Both the position numbers and the translations under genes were made by a program. A stretch of DNA of 64,000 bases from Bradyrhizobium rifense (GTDB taxonomy: Bacteria; Pseudomonadota; Alphaproteobacteria; Rhizobiales; Xanthobacteraceae): positions 93,842-157,841 of the forward strand of contig NZ_VSSS01000037.1 of assembly GCF_008123425.1 (NCBI RefSeq), read 5' to 3'. The notes beneath the pieces are model-generated. The model made no database searches. It was not told the origin of the DNA and was given only the letters and a program-made list of their open reading frames with translations. Shown piece by piece: positions 1-8,452 of the stretch; the first letter of the stretch is position 1; each line of letters begins with the position of its first letter.

Positions 1-255
1 AGCTGGCGGGGCGTTCGGAGGTAACCGTAGTCTGGGCGCGGAGGCCGCTGCTTGACAGCGAGGTCGTGCAAACAAGTGCGGCAACGAAAAGGGCGGTCGC
101 TCGGTGTGAGGGCATCATGATCCTTATTGAAGCCCGAACATGCGCTCGGGGGCTATTTGAGTTCGATTTCTATGCGCACGGCCACCACTCTCAAGTTTTC
201 ACCCAAGGGGGCGGAGCGGAGAGCGAGGCGCGAAGCTCTGCGGGCGTTGCCTAAA
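1..255. other. Left-edge stretch without a supported gene
   Basis: A 62-codon plus-strand frame is open at 66-254, but it has no convincing ribosome binding site and no recognisable motif. I see nothing else here. The stop codon of the M16 protease gene on the minus strand lies just to the right. Confidence 0.4.
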
Positions 256-1701
256 CTAATTGGGTTTGGCCGGCATTTTTGGCGTTGGCGGGACGCTTAG
301 CTGCTCGGCGCCCGGTGAGGAAGTCGCGGCCGATGGCACAGTGGTCGACCTGGCTGCGCCCATTGGAGAGCGGCCGACGATAATGGTGAGCAGACCCTGG
401 CCCCACAGCCGCTGTGCGGCCCTCTTGGCGTCCTCCAACGTCACTGCATCGACGACGGCGTTGTGCTGTTTGACATAGTCGATCGGCAGCTTATCAAGCT
501 GATGCTGCAGCAGCGTTCGCGCAAACTTCGAGGAAGCGTTGAGGGCCAGCATCTGTGAGCCTCTCAGGTAAGACTTTGCATCGTCAAGTTCCTGCTGGGT
601 CGGTCCTTCCTCGGCGATTCGGCGGACTTGATTCTCGATCTGCTCGACCGTCTCGTCAGCGCGATCGGCGCGGGTGCCGCTATTGCCGACAAACATGGCG
701 GAATGATCCATCCAGACCAGGCGCTCATGGACCGAATAGGCCAGCCCGCGCTTCTCTCGGACTTCACGGAACAGCCGCGACGCTAGACCGGGGCCGCCAA
801 GGATGTGGTTGACGACATAGGCCGCCATGAACTCGGGCTCGCTGCGGCGGACGCCGGGACCGCCGAAGGTCACAACGGTCTGGGGCACATCGAGCGGAAT
901 GAGGACACGCTGCGGCGGTGTTGCTGCGACCACGTCGGGCACCGGCGCCAACTCCGCCATGGCCGGCAGGCCGCCAAAAGTCCTGTCGAGCAATTTGCAC
1001 ATTGCCTCCGGATCGACGTCGCCGACCACCGCGATCTTGAGTGTGTTTTTTGCTATCACGCGTCGGACATAGCCCTTGAGATCCGCGACCTCGATCTTTG
1101 GCACGCTCTCGATCGTGCCTCTGGCCTCCCGAGCATAAGGATGATCGTTAAAGGCGACTTCGAGGAATTTGCGATTGGCGAGGGACCAAGGATCGGTCGA
1201 GTCCTGCCGAAGGTTCGCAAGCATGCTGGCACGAATCCGTTCGACATCGGCCGCGTCGAAACGCGGCGACGTTAATGCCATCCGTAGCAGGTCGAAGGCC
1301 TCGTCCCTGTTGTCTTCGAGCGTGCGCAAGGCACCGCGGAGGTGATCGCGGGTCGATTCAAAGTTCAGCTCAATCGCGCGACGGTCGAGCCGCTCATGAA
1401 AGGTCTGCGAATCTAGATCGCCGCAGCCTTCACCGAGTAGGCCAGACACCATGTAGCCGACGCCGGGTTTATCGGTGGGGTCTTGGGTCGCGCCGCCGCC
1501 GAATGCGTATTTCATCGCAATCGACGGGACAGTGGCGTCCTGCACGAACCAGGCTACTATACCGCAAGATGACACCAGGCGCTGGATCTTGGTCGCGCCA
1601 CGCGTTCCGGCCGCGGAAGGTGAACGTGGCGAGGCGTGCATTGCGGTCGAGAGCGAGGCTCCGCCGGCGAAGACCGCACGAGGTGTGACGGAATCGGTCA
1701 T
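256..1701 (-). CDS. M16 family peptidase-like protein, non-catalytic partner
   Basis: Second gene of a two-gene operon of M16 (pitrilysin/processing-peptidase fold) proteins. The open frame extends upstream to 2013, but I place the start at 1701 because AGGAGAAG lies 5 bases before that ATG and the start overlaps the stop of the upstream gene (ATGA at 1698-1701). The product is 481 residues. It shows M16 C-terminal-domain features such as GGPGLASRLFREVREKRGL and YLRGSQ, but I cannot find an HxxEH zinc motif. This is typical of the inactive partner in bacterial M16 heterodimers. The N-terminus contains a weakly hydrophobic stretch. The substrate cannot be inferred. The family call is firm and the inactive status is inferred from the missing motif. 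Confidence 0.85.
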   Translation of the reverse strand: MTDSVTPRAVFAGGASLSTAMHASPRSPSAAGTRGATKIQRLVSSCGIVAWFVQDATVPSIAMKYAFGGGATQDPTDKPGVGYMVSGLLGEGCGDLDSQTFHERLDRRAIELNFESTRDHLRGALRTLEDNRDEAFDLLRMALTSPRFDAADVERIRASMLANLRQDSTDPWSLANRKFLEVAFNDHPYAREARGTIESVPKIEVADLKGYVRRVIAKNTLKIAVVGDVDPEAMCKLLDRTFGGLPAMAELAPVPDVVAATPPQRVLIPLDVPQTVVTFGGPGVRRSEPEFMAAYVVNHILGGPGLASRLFREVREKRGLAYSVHERLVWMDHSAMFVGNSGTRADRADETVEQIENQVRRIAEEGPTQQELDDAKSYLRGSQMLALNASSKFARTLLQHQLDKLPIDYVKQHNAVVDAVTLEDAKRAAQRLWGQGLLTIIVGRSPMGAARSTTVPSAATSSPGAEQLSVPPTPKMPAKPN

Positions 1702-3149
1702 GATCGCTTCTCCTGGTGGTTCCGCGTTGACTCTTTCATAAGATAGCCGGTCACGGAGCGCTTCTTGTCGAGCCATTTCCCAGCTGCCGCGCGCACCTGG
1801 TCGGCGGTGACGGCGCGGATGCCGTCCTGCCAGCCTCGGATTTCGTCGATGCTGAGCCCAGTCGTGAGCCCACCACCATACCGGATCGCAAGCTCTTCTT
1901 GGCTGTCCTGGGCGTAGGTTGCTTGCGCGATCAGCTGCGTCTTGGCCCGCTCGAGATCCTCGGCGCGCGCGCACATGTGCGCAATATCGGCTATCACCTC
2001 GTCGATGGCGCACTCAATCTCCCCGAATCCGACGCCGGGTTTCGGGAGCGCATAAATCTCGAATTGCGTAGGATCGAGCGAGGTACGCTCGTAGCTTGTC
2101 TCCACCGTGATCGCAATCTGCTTGTCGATTACCAGCGCGCGATAAAGATGTGAGTTGGCGCCGCCACCCATCAATTGCGCGAGTACATCAAGCACTGGAC
2201 TCTCGCCGGCGGGGTGAGCCGACGGCACGAGATAATAACGGCGCAAGGCTGGCTGCTCGACGCGGGGATCGGTCAGCGTCACGGTACGCGGCGCGGCCGG
2301 CGTCGGCTCCTGCGGTCGCAGGCGTTCCGCGGGAATTGATGGTTGCGGGGGGATGTGGCCATAAATCTTTCCCACCATTGGGCGGATCGCATTTGCATCG
2401 ACGTCACCGGCGATGATCAGGATCGCGTTGTTCGGCGCATAAAAACGCTTGTAGAAGGCGAGCGCGTCCTCGCGATCGAACTTTTCGATCTCCTGACGCC
2501 AGCCGATCACAGGGCGGCCGTAGGGATGGTTGAGGTAAAGCGCCGCCATCATCTGCTCGGCGAGCTGCGCATCCGGCCTGTTGGCGACTTGCTTATTGAG
2601 TTCCTCAAGCACCACATCGCGCTCGGACAGCACGTTCTCCTCTTTGAGGATGAGACCGGTCATGCGGTCGGCTTCAAGTTCCATCATCTTGCCGAGCTGC
2701 TCGCGCGGCACCTGCTGGAAATAGGCGGTATAGTCGGTGCCGGTGAAGCCGCCTTGCTTGCCGCCGCAGCGCTGCACGGTCTGGGAGAATTCACCCGCCG
2801 GGTGTTTGGATGTGCCCTTGAACATCAGGTGTTCGAGGAAATGCGCAAGCCCCGATTTGCCGGGTGGCTCGTCGGCGGAGCCGACCTTATACCAGATCAT
2901 CTGAGTCGCAACGGGCGTCCGATGATCCGCAATCACCGCGACCTGCAGGCCGTTCTGAAGCGTGAAGCTGGCTGGTCGATCCGACCTGACTGTGTCCCGG
3001 GCAAGGACGCTCCCTTCTTCAGGAACGTACCGAAGGTTACCATCCGCGCTATCATACGTTTCGACAGCCAGTGCGGTGCGCGTCATCAAATCGAAGGCAC
3101 CAGCCGCGGTGCTTCCCACCTCGGCGGTCACCGAACTCCAGTTCTTCAT
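1698..3149 (-). CDS. M16 family zinc metallopeptidase, catalytic partner
   Basis: Zinc-dependent endopeptidase of the M16 family, 483 residues from the ATG at 3149, where an AAAGGCGATG-like site precedes the start. The frame is open to 3413 but the extra residues look random. The inverted zinc motif HFLEH lies near residues 103-107 in the context GLAHFLEHLMFKGT, and the expected downstream glutamate region follows (LEADRMTGLIL). The C-terminal M16 domain contains GGGANSHLYRALV. No clear signal peptide is seen at the chosen start, although this pair is often periplasmic. Its stop overlaps the start of the partner gene, so the two are probably made in equal amounts and may form a heterodimer. 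Confidence 0.88.
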   Translation of the reverse strand: MKNWSSVTAEVGSTAAGAFDLMTRTALAVETYDSADGNLRYVPEEGSVLARDTVRSDRPASFTLQNGLQVAVIADHRTPVATQMIWYKVGSADEPPGKSGLAHFLEHLMFKGTSKHPAGEFSQTVQRCGGKQGGFTGTDYTAYFQQVPREQLGKMMELEADRMTGLILKEENVLSERDVVLEELNKQVANRPDAQLAEQMMAALYLNHPYGRPVIGWRQEIEKFDREDALAFYKRFYAPNNAILIIAGDVDANAIRPMVGKIYGHIPPQPSIPAERLRPQEPTPAAPRTVTLTDPRVEQPALRRYYLVPSAHPAGESPVLDVLAQLMGGGANSHLYRALVIDKQIAITVETSYERTSLDPTQFEIYALPKPGVGFGEIECAIDEVIADIAHMCARAEDLERAKTQLIAQATYAQDSQEELAIRYGGGLTTGLSIDEIRGWQDGIRAVTADQVRAAAGKWLDKKRSVTGYLMKESTRNHQEKRS

Positions 3150-4251
3150 CGCATCGCCTTTTCGTTCCACAGAGAGCCACGTTCTGTGACAGACAATCCC
3201 GACAAAAGCGGGAAACCGCACACCGTTTGGCAAGCAACTGAGCAAAGACCGGGCCAACTGCTGGCGGCCTGCGCACGGCCACGCTACGCGCCAACTGGAC
3301 GCAGAACAAACGTGGGGCGCACGTTCTGGCCAAAGGTCAACCCCGGCATGTCGTGAACACGACATTGCGCACGAAACCGCACCATAACTTGGCGCCGACT
3401 GGCAGAATGGCAACTCGCAGCAAACGACAGACCGAGCGGCGATTACAACGCCGACTCCAATTTCGCCTGGCTCGCTGTTACACGCTTAAGGACGCTCATC
3501 CATCGAAAAGTCTGACGCACGGCGTCCTCCCGACGGTCCAACTCGGGCGGGCAGTGAACGATTGCCTGTTCGCTGGAGCGCAAATTTCTTCGCAGCGGAT
3601 GCCACGGCAGTGCACTCAACTCGGCTGATGGCTCACTCTCCCTCTGCGCCGTGAGCGGGTTCGCAATATTTCTCATGATCGCGAGACGGGAGTTGGCGAG
3701 CAGCTGCTTGGAGTGCACTCCGCTGATAAATAGTGTAGGACAACGCGCCAGAATAACGTAAATGTCTCGGTAACGCGAATTAGGTTGTCGAGAATGGGCA
3801 CACTTCGCCAATGTGGTCGCGGATAACTTTGATAGCGTTCAGCCGGCGAACCGCCTCGTCGGCAATCACTTCTAGCAATCAACAAACGCGTTGTTCCCTA
3901 GGGCGTCGTAGAATGGCGTTTCTGCAGCATACGCGCGGCAAGTGCACATCTCGTCAAATGCGATCGCTGGGCAGCGACGACGGCGCGATCTGCGAGGAAT
4001 CGGCCGACAGCGGCGCGAACAGTTCGATCGGGTCGACGATATCGTCGATGGTCCGCGCATCGAAGAAGCTCGCCCGGGACCCATCGTAGCTGTGGGTCGG
4101 GGTATCGATCAGGTGAAGCACGACGGGATTGCTCTTGAGCAACTCTGCGCGGTCGACGAGATCCTCCCATATCAGCTACTTGGTGAAGGGACACCGTCGC
4201 GAGCGTGACCGGCTCGGTGACTTTCCAGCCTGGATGCTCTTGATGTTGTGG
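3150..4251. other. Decayed intergenic region with an unidentified gene remnant
   Basis: About 1.1 kb with no intact gene. On the minus strand between about 4170 and 3954 one frame reads like genuine protein (LLKSNPVVLHLIDTPTHSYD, then DDIVDPIELFAPLSADS) and ends in a stop at 3954. It has no start and no recognisable family, so I treat it as the C-terminal remnant of an unknown protein. The rest (3190-3900) shows short overlapping frames on both strands only. Confidence 0.4.
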
Positions 4252-4342
4252 CGGACACCTTTAAGCTGGGCAGGCGGATCGGCTCGTTCTGAATGAGGGG
4301 GTTGACTTGCGCCGCTGCTCTCCGACTTGTCGGCCGGACTCA
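4252..4342 (-). repeat. Dispersed repeat, inverted copy of 45871-45962
   Basis: The reverse complement of this stretch closely matches 45871-45962 on the plus strand. Both contain GAGTCCGGCCGACAAGTC followed by GAGAGCA or GAGAGCACC and later GCCCAGCT(C/T)AAAGG. Translated, both give LSPADKSES then GASQ, and neither sits in a recognisable gene. They are probably debris of one mobile or duplicated element. Confidence 0.6.
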
Positions 4343-4560
4343 ATTCGCAGGCTGCTGAAATACGAGCTGAAGACATTCGGCGGAAGCTGATCTGGATGAT
4401 CGGGCTTCCAACGATGCTCATGGGCCTGTTCGCCCTGCTGTTGGTTTGCCGCATCGCCACAAACCGTCGCGTCGATGACGGCAGCCATGCGCCAACTCGA
4501 GCGACGGTCGGTTCGATGCGGTTCTGCCGGGTAGCGGATCCAAAATGGCCTCCACGTTAG
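4327..4560 (+). pseudogene. Methyl-accepting chemotaxis protein fragment
   Basis: The frame includes IRAEDIRRKLIWMIGLP followed by a hydrophobic stretch (LMGLFALLL). This matches the second transmembrane segment and the start of HAMP in the chemoreceptor at 40106-42099 (MRAEEIRRKLIWVIGLATT). The DNA stays similar for roughly 200 bases (compare 40930-41130), including the HAMP text GACGGCAGCCATGCGCCA, although the reading frame is lost after the membrane segment. It is an isolated internal fragment with no start, no sensor domain and no signalling domain. Confidence 0.75.
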
Positions 4561-4628
4561 ACGGTACCGAGTGTGACGTCCCTCGAATGCGGGAGCTGCT
4601 CCTCCCACTGCACGATCGACATGTTGCC

Positions 4629-5183
4629 TCAGGCAAGTTTAAGCGTGTCGCCGCCGATCTCCCGGTTGCAAGGGCAGAGCTCATCAGTCTGTATCGCATC
4701 CAGAACGCGTAGCGTGTCTTTTGGGCTGCGGCCGATATTGAGGCTTGTCGCATAGACATGCTGGATCGTATTCTCAGGATCGACGATGAAGGTGTAGCGA
4801 TGCGCGATGCCTTCACGCGAGCGCACTCCAAGGCCATCGACCAGTGCGCCCTTGGTGTCGGCAAACTGCCAGATCGATAGACGGTGCAGGTCCCTGTGCT
4901 CACGCCGCCAGGCGAGCTTGCAGAACTCGTTATCGGTCGAGCCACCAAGTACGACTGCATCGCGATCGGCGAAATCCTTGGATAGGCGGGCAAACTCAGC
5001 GATTTCGGTTGGGCAGACGAATGTGAAATCCTTCGGGTAAAAGAAGATCACTTTCCATTTGCCGGGAAAGCTCGTCTCAGACAGCGTCTCGAAGGCGCTC
5101 TGCCCGTTCTCCTCTGGCAGGTGAAAGCCGGGCTTTACGCCTGTGATTTCGAACGGCGGCAACTTACTTCCAATTCCAGACAT
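4629..5183 (-). CDS. Peroxiredoxin of the AhpC/Prx1 type
   Basis: Thiol peroxidase that reduces hydrogen peroxide and organic hydroperoxides, 184 residues. The start at 5183 has GAGGACAAT in front. The peroxidatic cysteine is in FYPKDFTFVCPTEIAEF near residue 57 and a second cysteine occurs in ELCPCNREIGG near residue 172, so both the peroxidatic and resolving positions of a 2-Cys enzyme are present. It is transcribed divergently from nifH, with about 560 bases between the two start codons. Peroxiredoxins next to nif genes under NifA/sigma-54 control are known in some rhizobia, where they would protect bacteroids during nitrogen fixation. That role is inferred here from position and candidate promoter elements. 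Confidence 0.9.
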   Translation of the reverse strand: MSGIGSKLPPFEITGVKPGFHLPEENGQSAFETLSETSFPGKWKVIFFYPKDFTFVCPTEIAEFARLSKDFADRDAVVLGGSTDNEFCKLAWRREHRDLHRLSIWQFADTKGALVDGLGVRSREGIAHRYTFIVDPENTIQHVYATSLNIGRSPKDTLRVLDAIQTDELCPCNREIGGDTLKLA

Positions 5184-5332
5184 ATTGTCCTCACTACAAC
5201 ATCGCGTCACGCGGAAACTGCGTTCCGGGCCTAGCAAAGCAAGCGATATGCCACCCGCTCTGACGGCAAGTACCCACCGTGCCGGTCTTGAAACATTCGC
5301 CTTTGATGATGGCGGTGTCCTCGAACCCGATC

Positions 5333-5386
5333 TGCACCGTACGATCCCCTCATCGCCTCGGGCTAAAGCCCGGCATTCCCCGTTCC
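5333..5386 (-). promoter_or_regulatory. Candidate sigma-54 elements for the peroxiredoxin gene
   Basis: Read on the minus strand, two sites keep the invariant GG-N10-GC spacing: one spans 5334-5347 (GG ATCGTACGGT GC) and one spans 5373-5386 (GG AACGGGGAAT GC). Neither has a strong -12 TTGC. The near-NifA sites at 5434-5474 lie upstream of both, so shared use with nifH is possible. This is a weak call. Confidence 0.3.
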
Positions 5387-5433
5387 GCGCCCTGTCGCCG
5401 GGCGCTCGTAATGGAATCAATGCGCCAGGGTTT

Positions 5434-5474
5434 TGTCCGGTTTCTGTCAAAAGGGCTTTGTCCGGTTTCTGTCA
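5434..5474. promoter_or_regulatory. Tandem near-consensus NifA upstream activator sites
   Basis: The 16-mer TGTCCGGTTTCTGTCA occurs twice, at 5434-5449 and 5459-5474. It fits the NifA site TGT-N10-ACA with one mismatch (TCA for ACA). The sites lie about 100-140 bases upstream of the nifH -24 element, the usual distance for enhancer-like NifA binding. The second copy sits in the loop of a perfect 10-bp inverted repeat (AAGGGCTTTG at 5451-5460, CAAAGCCCTT at 5473-5482). A third imperfect match (TGT-N10-ACG) starts at 5488. Confidence 0.5.
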
Positions 5475-5571
5475 AAGCCCTTGCCGCTGTCGCGTCCGCA
5501 ACGGCATCCGGTCTCGCACGCCGCGCGATTAGTCCAGCATGCTCAGGCGCTTGACGCACCTGCGAACGAAA

Positions 5572-5587
5572 TGGCACGCCAGTTGCT
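5572..5587 (+). promoter_or_regulatory. Sigma-54 (-24/-12) promoter of nifH
   Basis: TGGCACGCCAGTTGCT fits the RpoN consensus TGGCACG-N4-TTGCW at every defined position, with GG-N10-GC spacing. It would start a transcript near 5598, about 150 bases before the nifH ATG. Together with the upstream NifA-like sites this predicts low-oxygen, NifA-dependent expression. Confidence 0.92.
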
Positions 5588-5745
5588 AAATGGATGCAGC
5601 AACAACGAGTGAGGGCTGAGGGCATGGCGACGCCGATGGCGAGCGATGGCCTCCTTCCCGAAGCCCGTGTGCCCACGTTTCTGAGAGAGAAACAGTCTCG
5701 CGCGTTCGGCGCGAAAAAGTTGGCAATCGGTTGATGGAGAGCAAC

Positions 5746-6636
5746 ATGTCTTCGCTGAGACAAATCGCGTTTTATGGCAAGGGTGGCATCGGTAAATCGA
5801 CGACGTCGCAAAATACGCTAGCGGCCCTTGCTGAGCTGGGCCAAAAGATTCTGATCGTTGGTTGTGATCCCAAAGCAGACTCGACCCGCCTCATCCTGCA
5901 CGCCAAAGCGCAGGACACCATTCTGAGCCTGGCGGCGAGTGCCGGCAGCGTCGAGGATCTCGAAATCGAGGACGTCATCAAGCTCGGCTACAAGGACATT
6001 CGATGCGTCGAGTCCGGCGGTCCGGAGCCGGGGGTCGGGTGCGCCGGAAGAGGCGTGATCACTTCCATTAACTTTCTGGAGGAGAATGGCGCCTATGAGG
6101 GCATCGACTACGTCTCTTACGACGTGCTCGGCGACGTCGTCTGCGGCGGCTTCGCGATGCCTATCCGCGAGAACAAGGCGCAGGAAATCTACATCGTGAT
6201 GTCCGGCGAGATGATGGCGATGTATGCCGCCAACAACATCTCCAAGGGTATTCTGAAGTATGCGAATTCCGGCGGCGTGCGCCTCGGCGGCCTGATCTGC
6301 AACGAGCGGCAGACCGACAAGGAGCTGGAGCTTGCAGATGCTCTTGCCAAGAAGCTCGGCAGCCGGCTGATCTACTTCGTGCCGCGCGACAATGTCGTTC
6401 AGCACGCGGAGCTGCGCCGCATGACGGTGCTGGAATACGCGCCAGATTCCAAGCAGGCGGATCACTATCGCAATCTCGCGACCAAGATCCACAATAATGC
6501 TGGACAAGGCGCTATCCCGACGCCGATCAGCATGGACGAGCTCGAGGACATGCTCATGGAGCACGGCATCCTCAAGCCCGTCGACGAGAGCTTGGTCGGC
6601 AAGACCGCCGCCGAGCTCGCCGCTGTTTCGGCATAG
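5746..6636 (+). CDS. nifH: Nitrogenase iron protein (dinitrogenase reductase)
   Basis: The Fe protein hydrolyses MgATP and passes electrons to the MoFe protein. 296 residues from the ATG at 5746, preceded by GGAGAG; earlier in-frame TTG and ATG codons at 5731 and 5734 are less likely because NifH proteins begin near SLRQIAFYGKGGIGKST. The P-loop GKGGIGKS is at residues 11-18. The two cysteines that ligate the 4Fe-4S cluster are in VGCAGRGVITSINF and DVVCGGFAMP, and the first context also carries the arginine that can be ADP-ribosylated in some species. Length and sequence are those of an intact, functional protein. nifD and nifK are not in this window, as expected for Bradyrhizobium, where nifH lies apart from nifDK. 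Confidence 0.99.
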   Translation: MSSLRQIAFYGKGGIGKSTTSQNTLAALAELGQKILIVGCDPKADSTRLILHAKAQDTILSLAASAGSVEDLEIEDVIKLGYKDIRCVESGGPEPGVGCAGRGVITSINFLEENGAYEGIDYVSYDVLGDVVCGGFAMPIRENKAQEIYIVMSGEMMAMYAANNISKGILKYANSGGVRLGGLICNERQTDKELELADALAKKLGSRLIYFVPRDNVVQHAELRRMTVLEYAPDSKQADHYRNLATKIHNNAGQGAIPTPISMDELEDMLMEHGILKPVDESLVGKTAAELAAVSA

Positions 6637-6641
6637 TTCAT

Positions 6642-6676
6642 GATGTCGGCCTTCTCGACCCGGGAAGGCCGACATC
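6642..6676. terminator. Stem-loop after nifH
   Basis: A perfect 13-bp inverted repeat (GATGTCGGCCTTC and GAAGGCCGACATC) with a 9-base loop lies 6 bases after the nifH stop. No T-run follows. It probably partly terminates or stabilises the abundant nifH transcript before nifQ. Confidence 0.7.
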
Positions 6677-6703
6677 GTCCACTCAGATGCTGGGGGGACC
6701 TTC

Positions 6704-7408
6704 ATGATTGGTACACAAAGACAATTGGCCGATACGGTGTCACCTCCTGTATCGGCGGCTCACGTCGCCGAGCAGCGCAATGCAAGTAAGCTCTACGGCC
6801 TTCTGACTGGACGCCATCCAACAGAAGTCGATATCAGCGATAATTACGATTTCGATCGCCATGTGCTCGCCTGCGTTCTCGCCGCATCCGCTATGGATGG
6901 CGGCCAACTTCCCGAACAGGCTGGCTTGACTAACCAGGAGCTCAATGCGCTCCTAGTGCAATACTTCCCGTCCAGCCCGGTCAGAAGGTGTACCTGGCGC
7001 GAACAGTCCGCGTTATCGGCTCCTGACGAGACAATTATGGTGCGCGACCTCCTGCTAGCGCATCGTTCTACTCATAGCGAGGTCGGCGGCTGGTTGGCGA
7101 CAATGATCGCGCGGCGCGCCATGGAGCCCAATCACTTGTGGGAAGATCTCGGTCTGCGGAAGCGCGACGAATTGTCCCGCCTCCTGACGCGCCATTTCGG
7201 GTCGTTAGCGGCTCGCAACTCCAAGAAGATGCGTTGGAAGCGCTTCTTCTATCGCATGCTATGCGAAGATGACGGCCTGGTGATGTGTACTACGCCGGTC
7301 TGCACGGAATGCAATGATTTTGATCTTTGCTTCGGCGAGGAGAGCGGGGAGAGCCGGATGGCCGGACGACGGCGGGATCATCTGCGTCGTCTCGATGATT
7401 CCGTTTAA
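6704..7408 (+). CDS. nifQ: NifQ, molybdenum donor for FeMo-cofactor synthesis
   Basis: NifQ is an iron-sulfur protein that supplies molybdenum during FeMo-cofactor assembly. The protein is 234 residues; the start at 6704 is preceded by GGGGGGACC. The diagnostic C-terminal cysteine motif C-x4-C-x2-C-x5-C is present in LVMCTTPVCTECNDFDLCF, preceded by the typical MRWKRFFYRMLC. It lies 67 bases after nifH behind a stem-loop and is probably cotranscribed. The stop is followed, in the same frame and without a gap, by a nifV-like tail. Confidence 0.93.
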   Translation: MIGTQRQLADTVSPPVSAAHVAEQRNASKLYGLLTGRHPTEVDISDNYDFDRHVLACVLAASAMDGGQLPEQAGLTNQELNALLVQYFPSSPVRRCTWREQSALSAPDETIMVRDLLLAHRSTHSEVGGWLATMIARRAMEPNHLWEDLGLRKRDELSRLLTRHFGSLAARNSKKMRWKRFFYRMLCEDDGLVMCTTPVCTECNDFDLCFGEESGESRMAGRRRDHLRRLDDSV

Positions 7409-7654
7409 AAGACCGCGCTGGACCTGCGATTGCTTGGCGGCCGCTCCCACCGCATTGTGATCGCCAAGCATTCAGGGTTTGCCGCAATCACTTCGCTGTT
7501 GTCCGAGTTGCAGCTGTCGGTCACCGCCGAGCAAACCGAAACCATCCTCGCGCGCGTCCGCAAGCATGCCATCGAGCACAGGAGCCGGTTGCCCGGAACG
7601 GTGGTAGCAATCTGGCACGACATTCACGAGGGCTCCCTCGTCAAGGGCGCGTGA
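7409..7654 (+). pseudogene. nifV: C-terminal remnant of homocitrate synthase NifV
   Basis: Directly after the nifQ stop and in the same frame, 81 codons are open. They contain the homocitrate/isopropylmalate synthase C-terminal signature IVIAKHSGFAAI, then a helical segment (VTAEQTETILARVRKHAIEH) like the end of NifV. The catalytic barrel, roughly the first 300 residues, is absent, and only weak TTG starts exist. NifV makes the homocitrate ligand of FeMo-cofactor. Many legume symbionts lack it because the host nodule supplies homocitrate, so decay here is biologically reasonable. The identification rests on motif similarity only. Confidence 0.75.
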
Positions 7655-7739
7655 TCGGCTGGTCAGCCAGGGCCGCGCGATCAAGTTGAAACATTCGGCC
7701 CGGATGGTTTCTGGGCGCGGATCTAGATGGAGGTTGAGA

Positions 7740-8072
7740 ATGATGACGGACGGCATCCTTTCGCAATTGAAGAAGGCCTCGGCGGCAGAGGAGTTTTTTG
7801 CACTGCTCGGCGTCGAGTACGACGAGAAAATCATCAACGTGGCGCGGCTTCACATCCTGCGTCGCATGGGTCAGTATCTTGCGGGTGAGGAGTTGACCGG
7901 TCCATCCGATCCTGACATCGCCTTGCGTTGTAAGGCTACGCTTGAGCGCGCCTATGCCGACTTCGTCACGTCCTCCCCGATCGAACAGCGCGTGTTCAAG
8001 GTCCTCAAGGATGCGGCAGCGCCACAACCGAACAAGCATCCAGCCTTGGTCCAGCTCGGTTCCTTGGAGTGA
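7740..8072 (+). CDS. nifW: NifW, nitrogenase stabilising/protective protein
   Basis: Small protein of 110 residues that is needed for full MoFe protein activity and oxygen tolerance in diazotrophs. GGAGG at 7729-7733 lies 6 bases before the ATG at 7740. The family pattern is clear: an N-terminal ASAAEEFFALLGVEYDEKI followed by NVARLHILRRMGQYL, then a helical C-terminal half. It follows the nifV remnant by 85 bases, and nifH-nifQ-nifW could be one transcript, since I find no separate -24/-12 element in front of it. Confidence 0.93.
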   Translation: MMTDGILSQLKKASAAEEFFALLGVEYDEKIINVARLHILRRMGQYLAGEELTGPSDPDIALRCKATLERAYADFVTSSPIEQRVFKVLKDAAAPQPNKHPALVQLGSLE

Positions 8073-8452
8073 ATCGAGTTTACATCTCGTGCTCTGGACC
8101 GTGAAGGTTCGGAGCTGACAGTTGCAATTCAAACGGAAGTTGCAGTGGCCTCGTGGATCCGCAGCTTTAACACTTACTCCGCTCTCCTTAAGTGCCAATC
8201 ACGACTGGGCGCTGGTTTGTCCATCCTTTCAAGCTGGTGCCCGTGGCGCACCTATCTCCTGCAATGGTACGCCGGCAGCGGGAAGCGCACATTTGGCGAG
8301 GAAAGCGCACCAGATTCGGATGACTATCTTCTGTCGCATTCCGGACACGCCTCGACTCGGTTCTCGAATGTTCCGATCGTCGTGAGAGGCTGCCAACCAA
8401 TTTCCTTCCGTAAGAGTCTGTATTGGCGCCCAATTTTAATCGCCTACGCAAT
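8073..8452. other. nifW to fixA-relic spacer
   Basis: No supported gene. Short frames exist on both strands, but none has a ribosome binding site with a recognisable product. A weak GG-N10-GC match at about 8265-8280 has a poor -12 region and is not called as a promoter. Confidence 0.4.

Noticed and set aside
1220..1240. GGCACGAATCCG and similar TGGCACG words inside coding regions (also near 7612 and 15957) as sigma-54 promoters
   Set aside because: They lack the GC at the required 10-base spacing.
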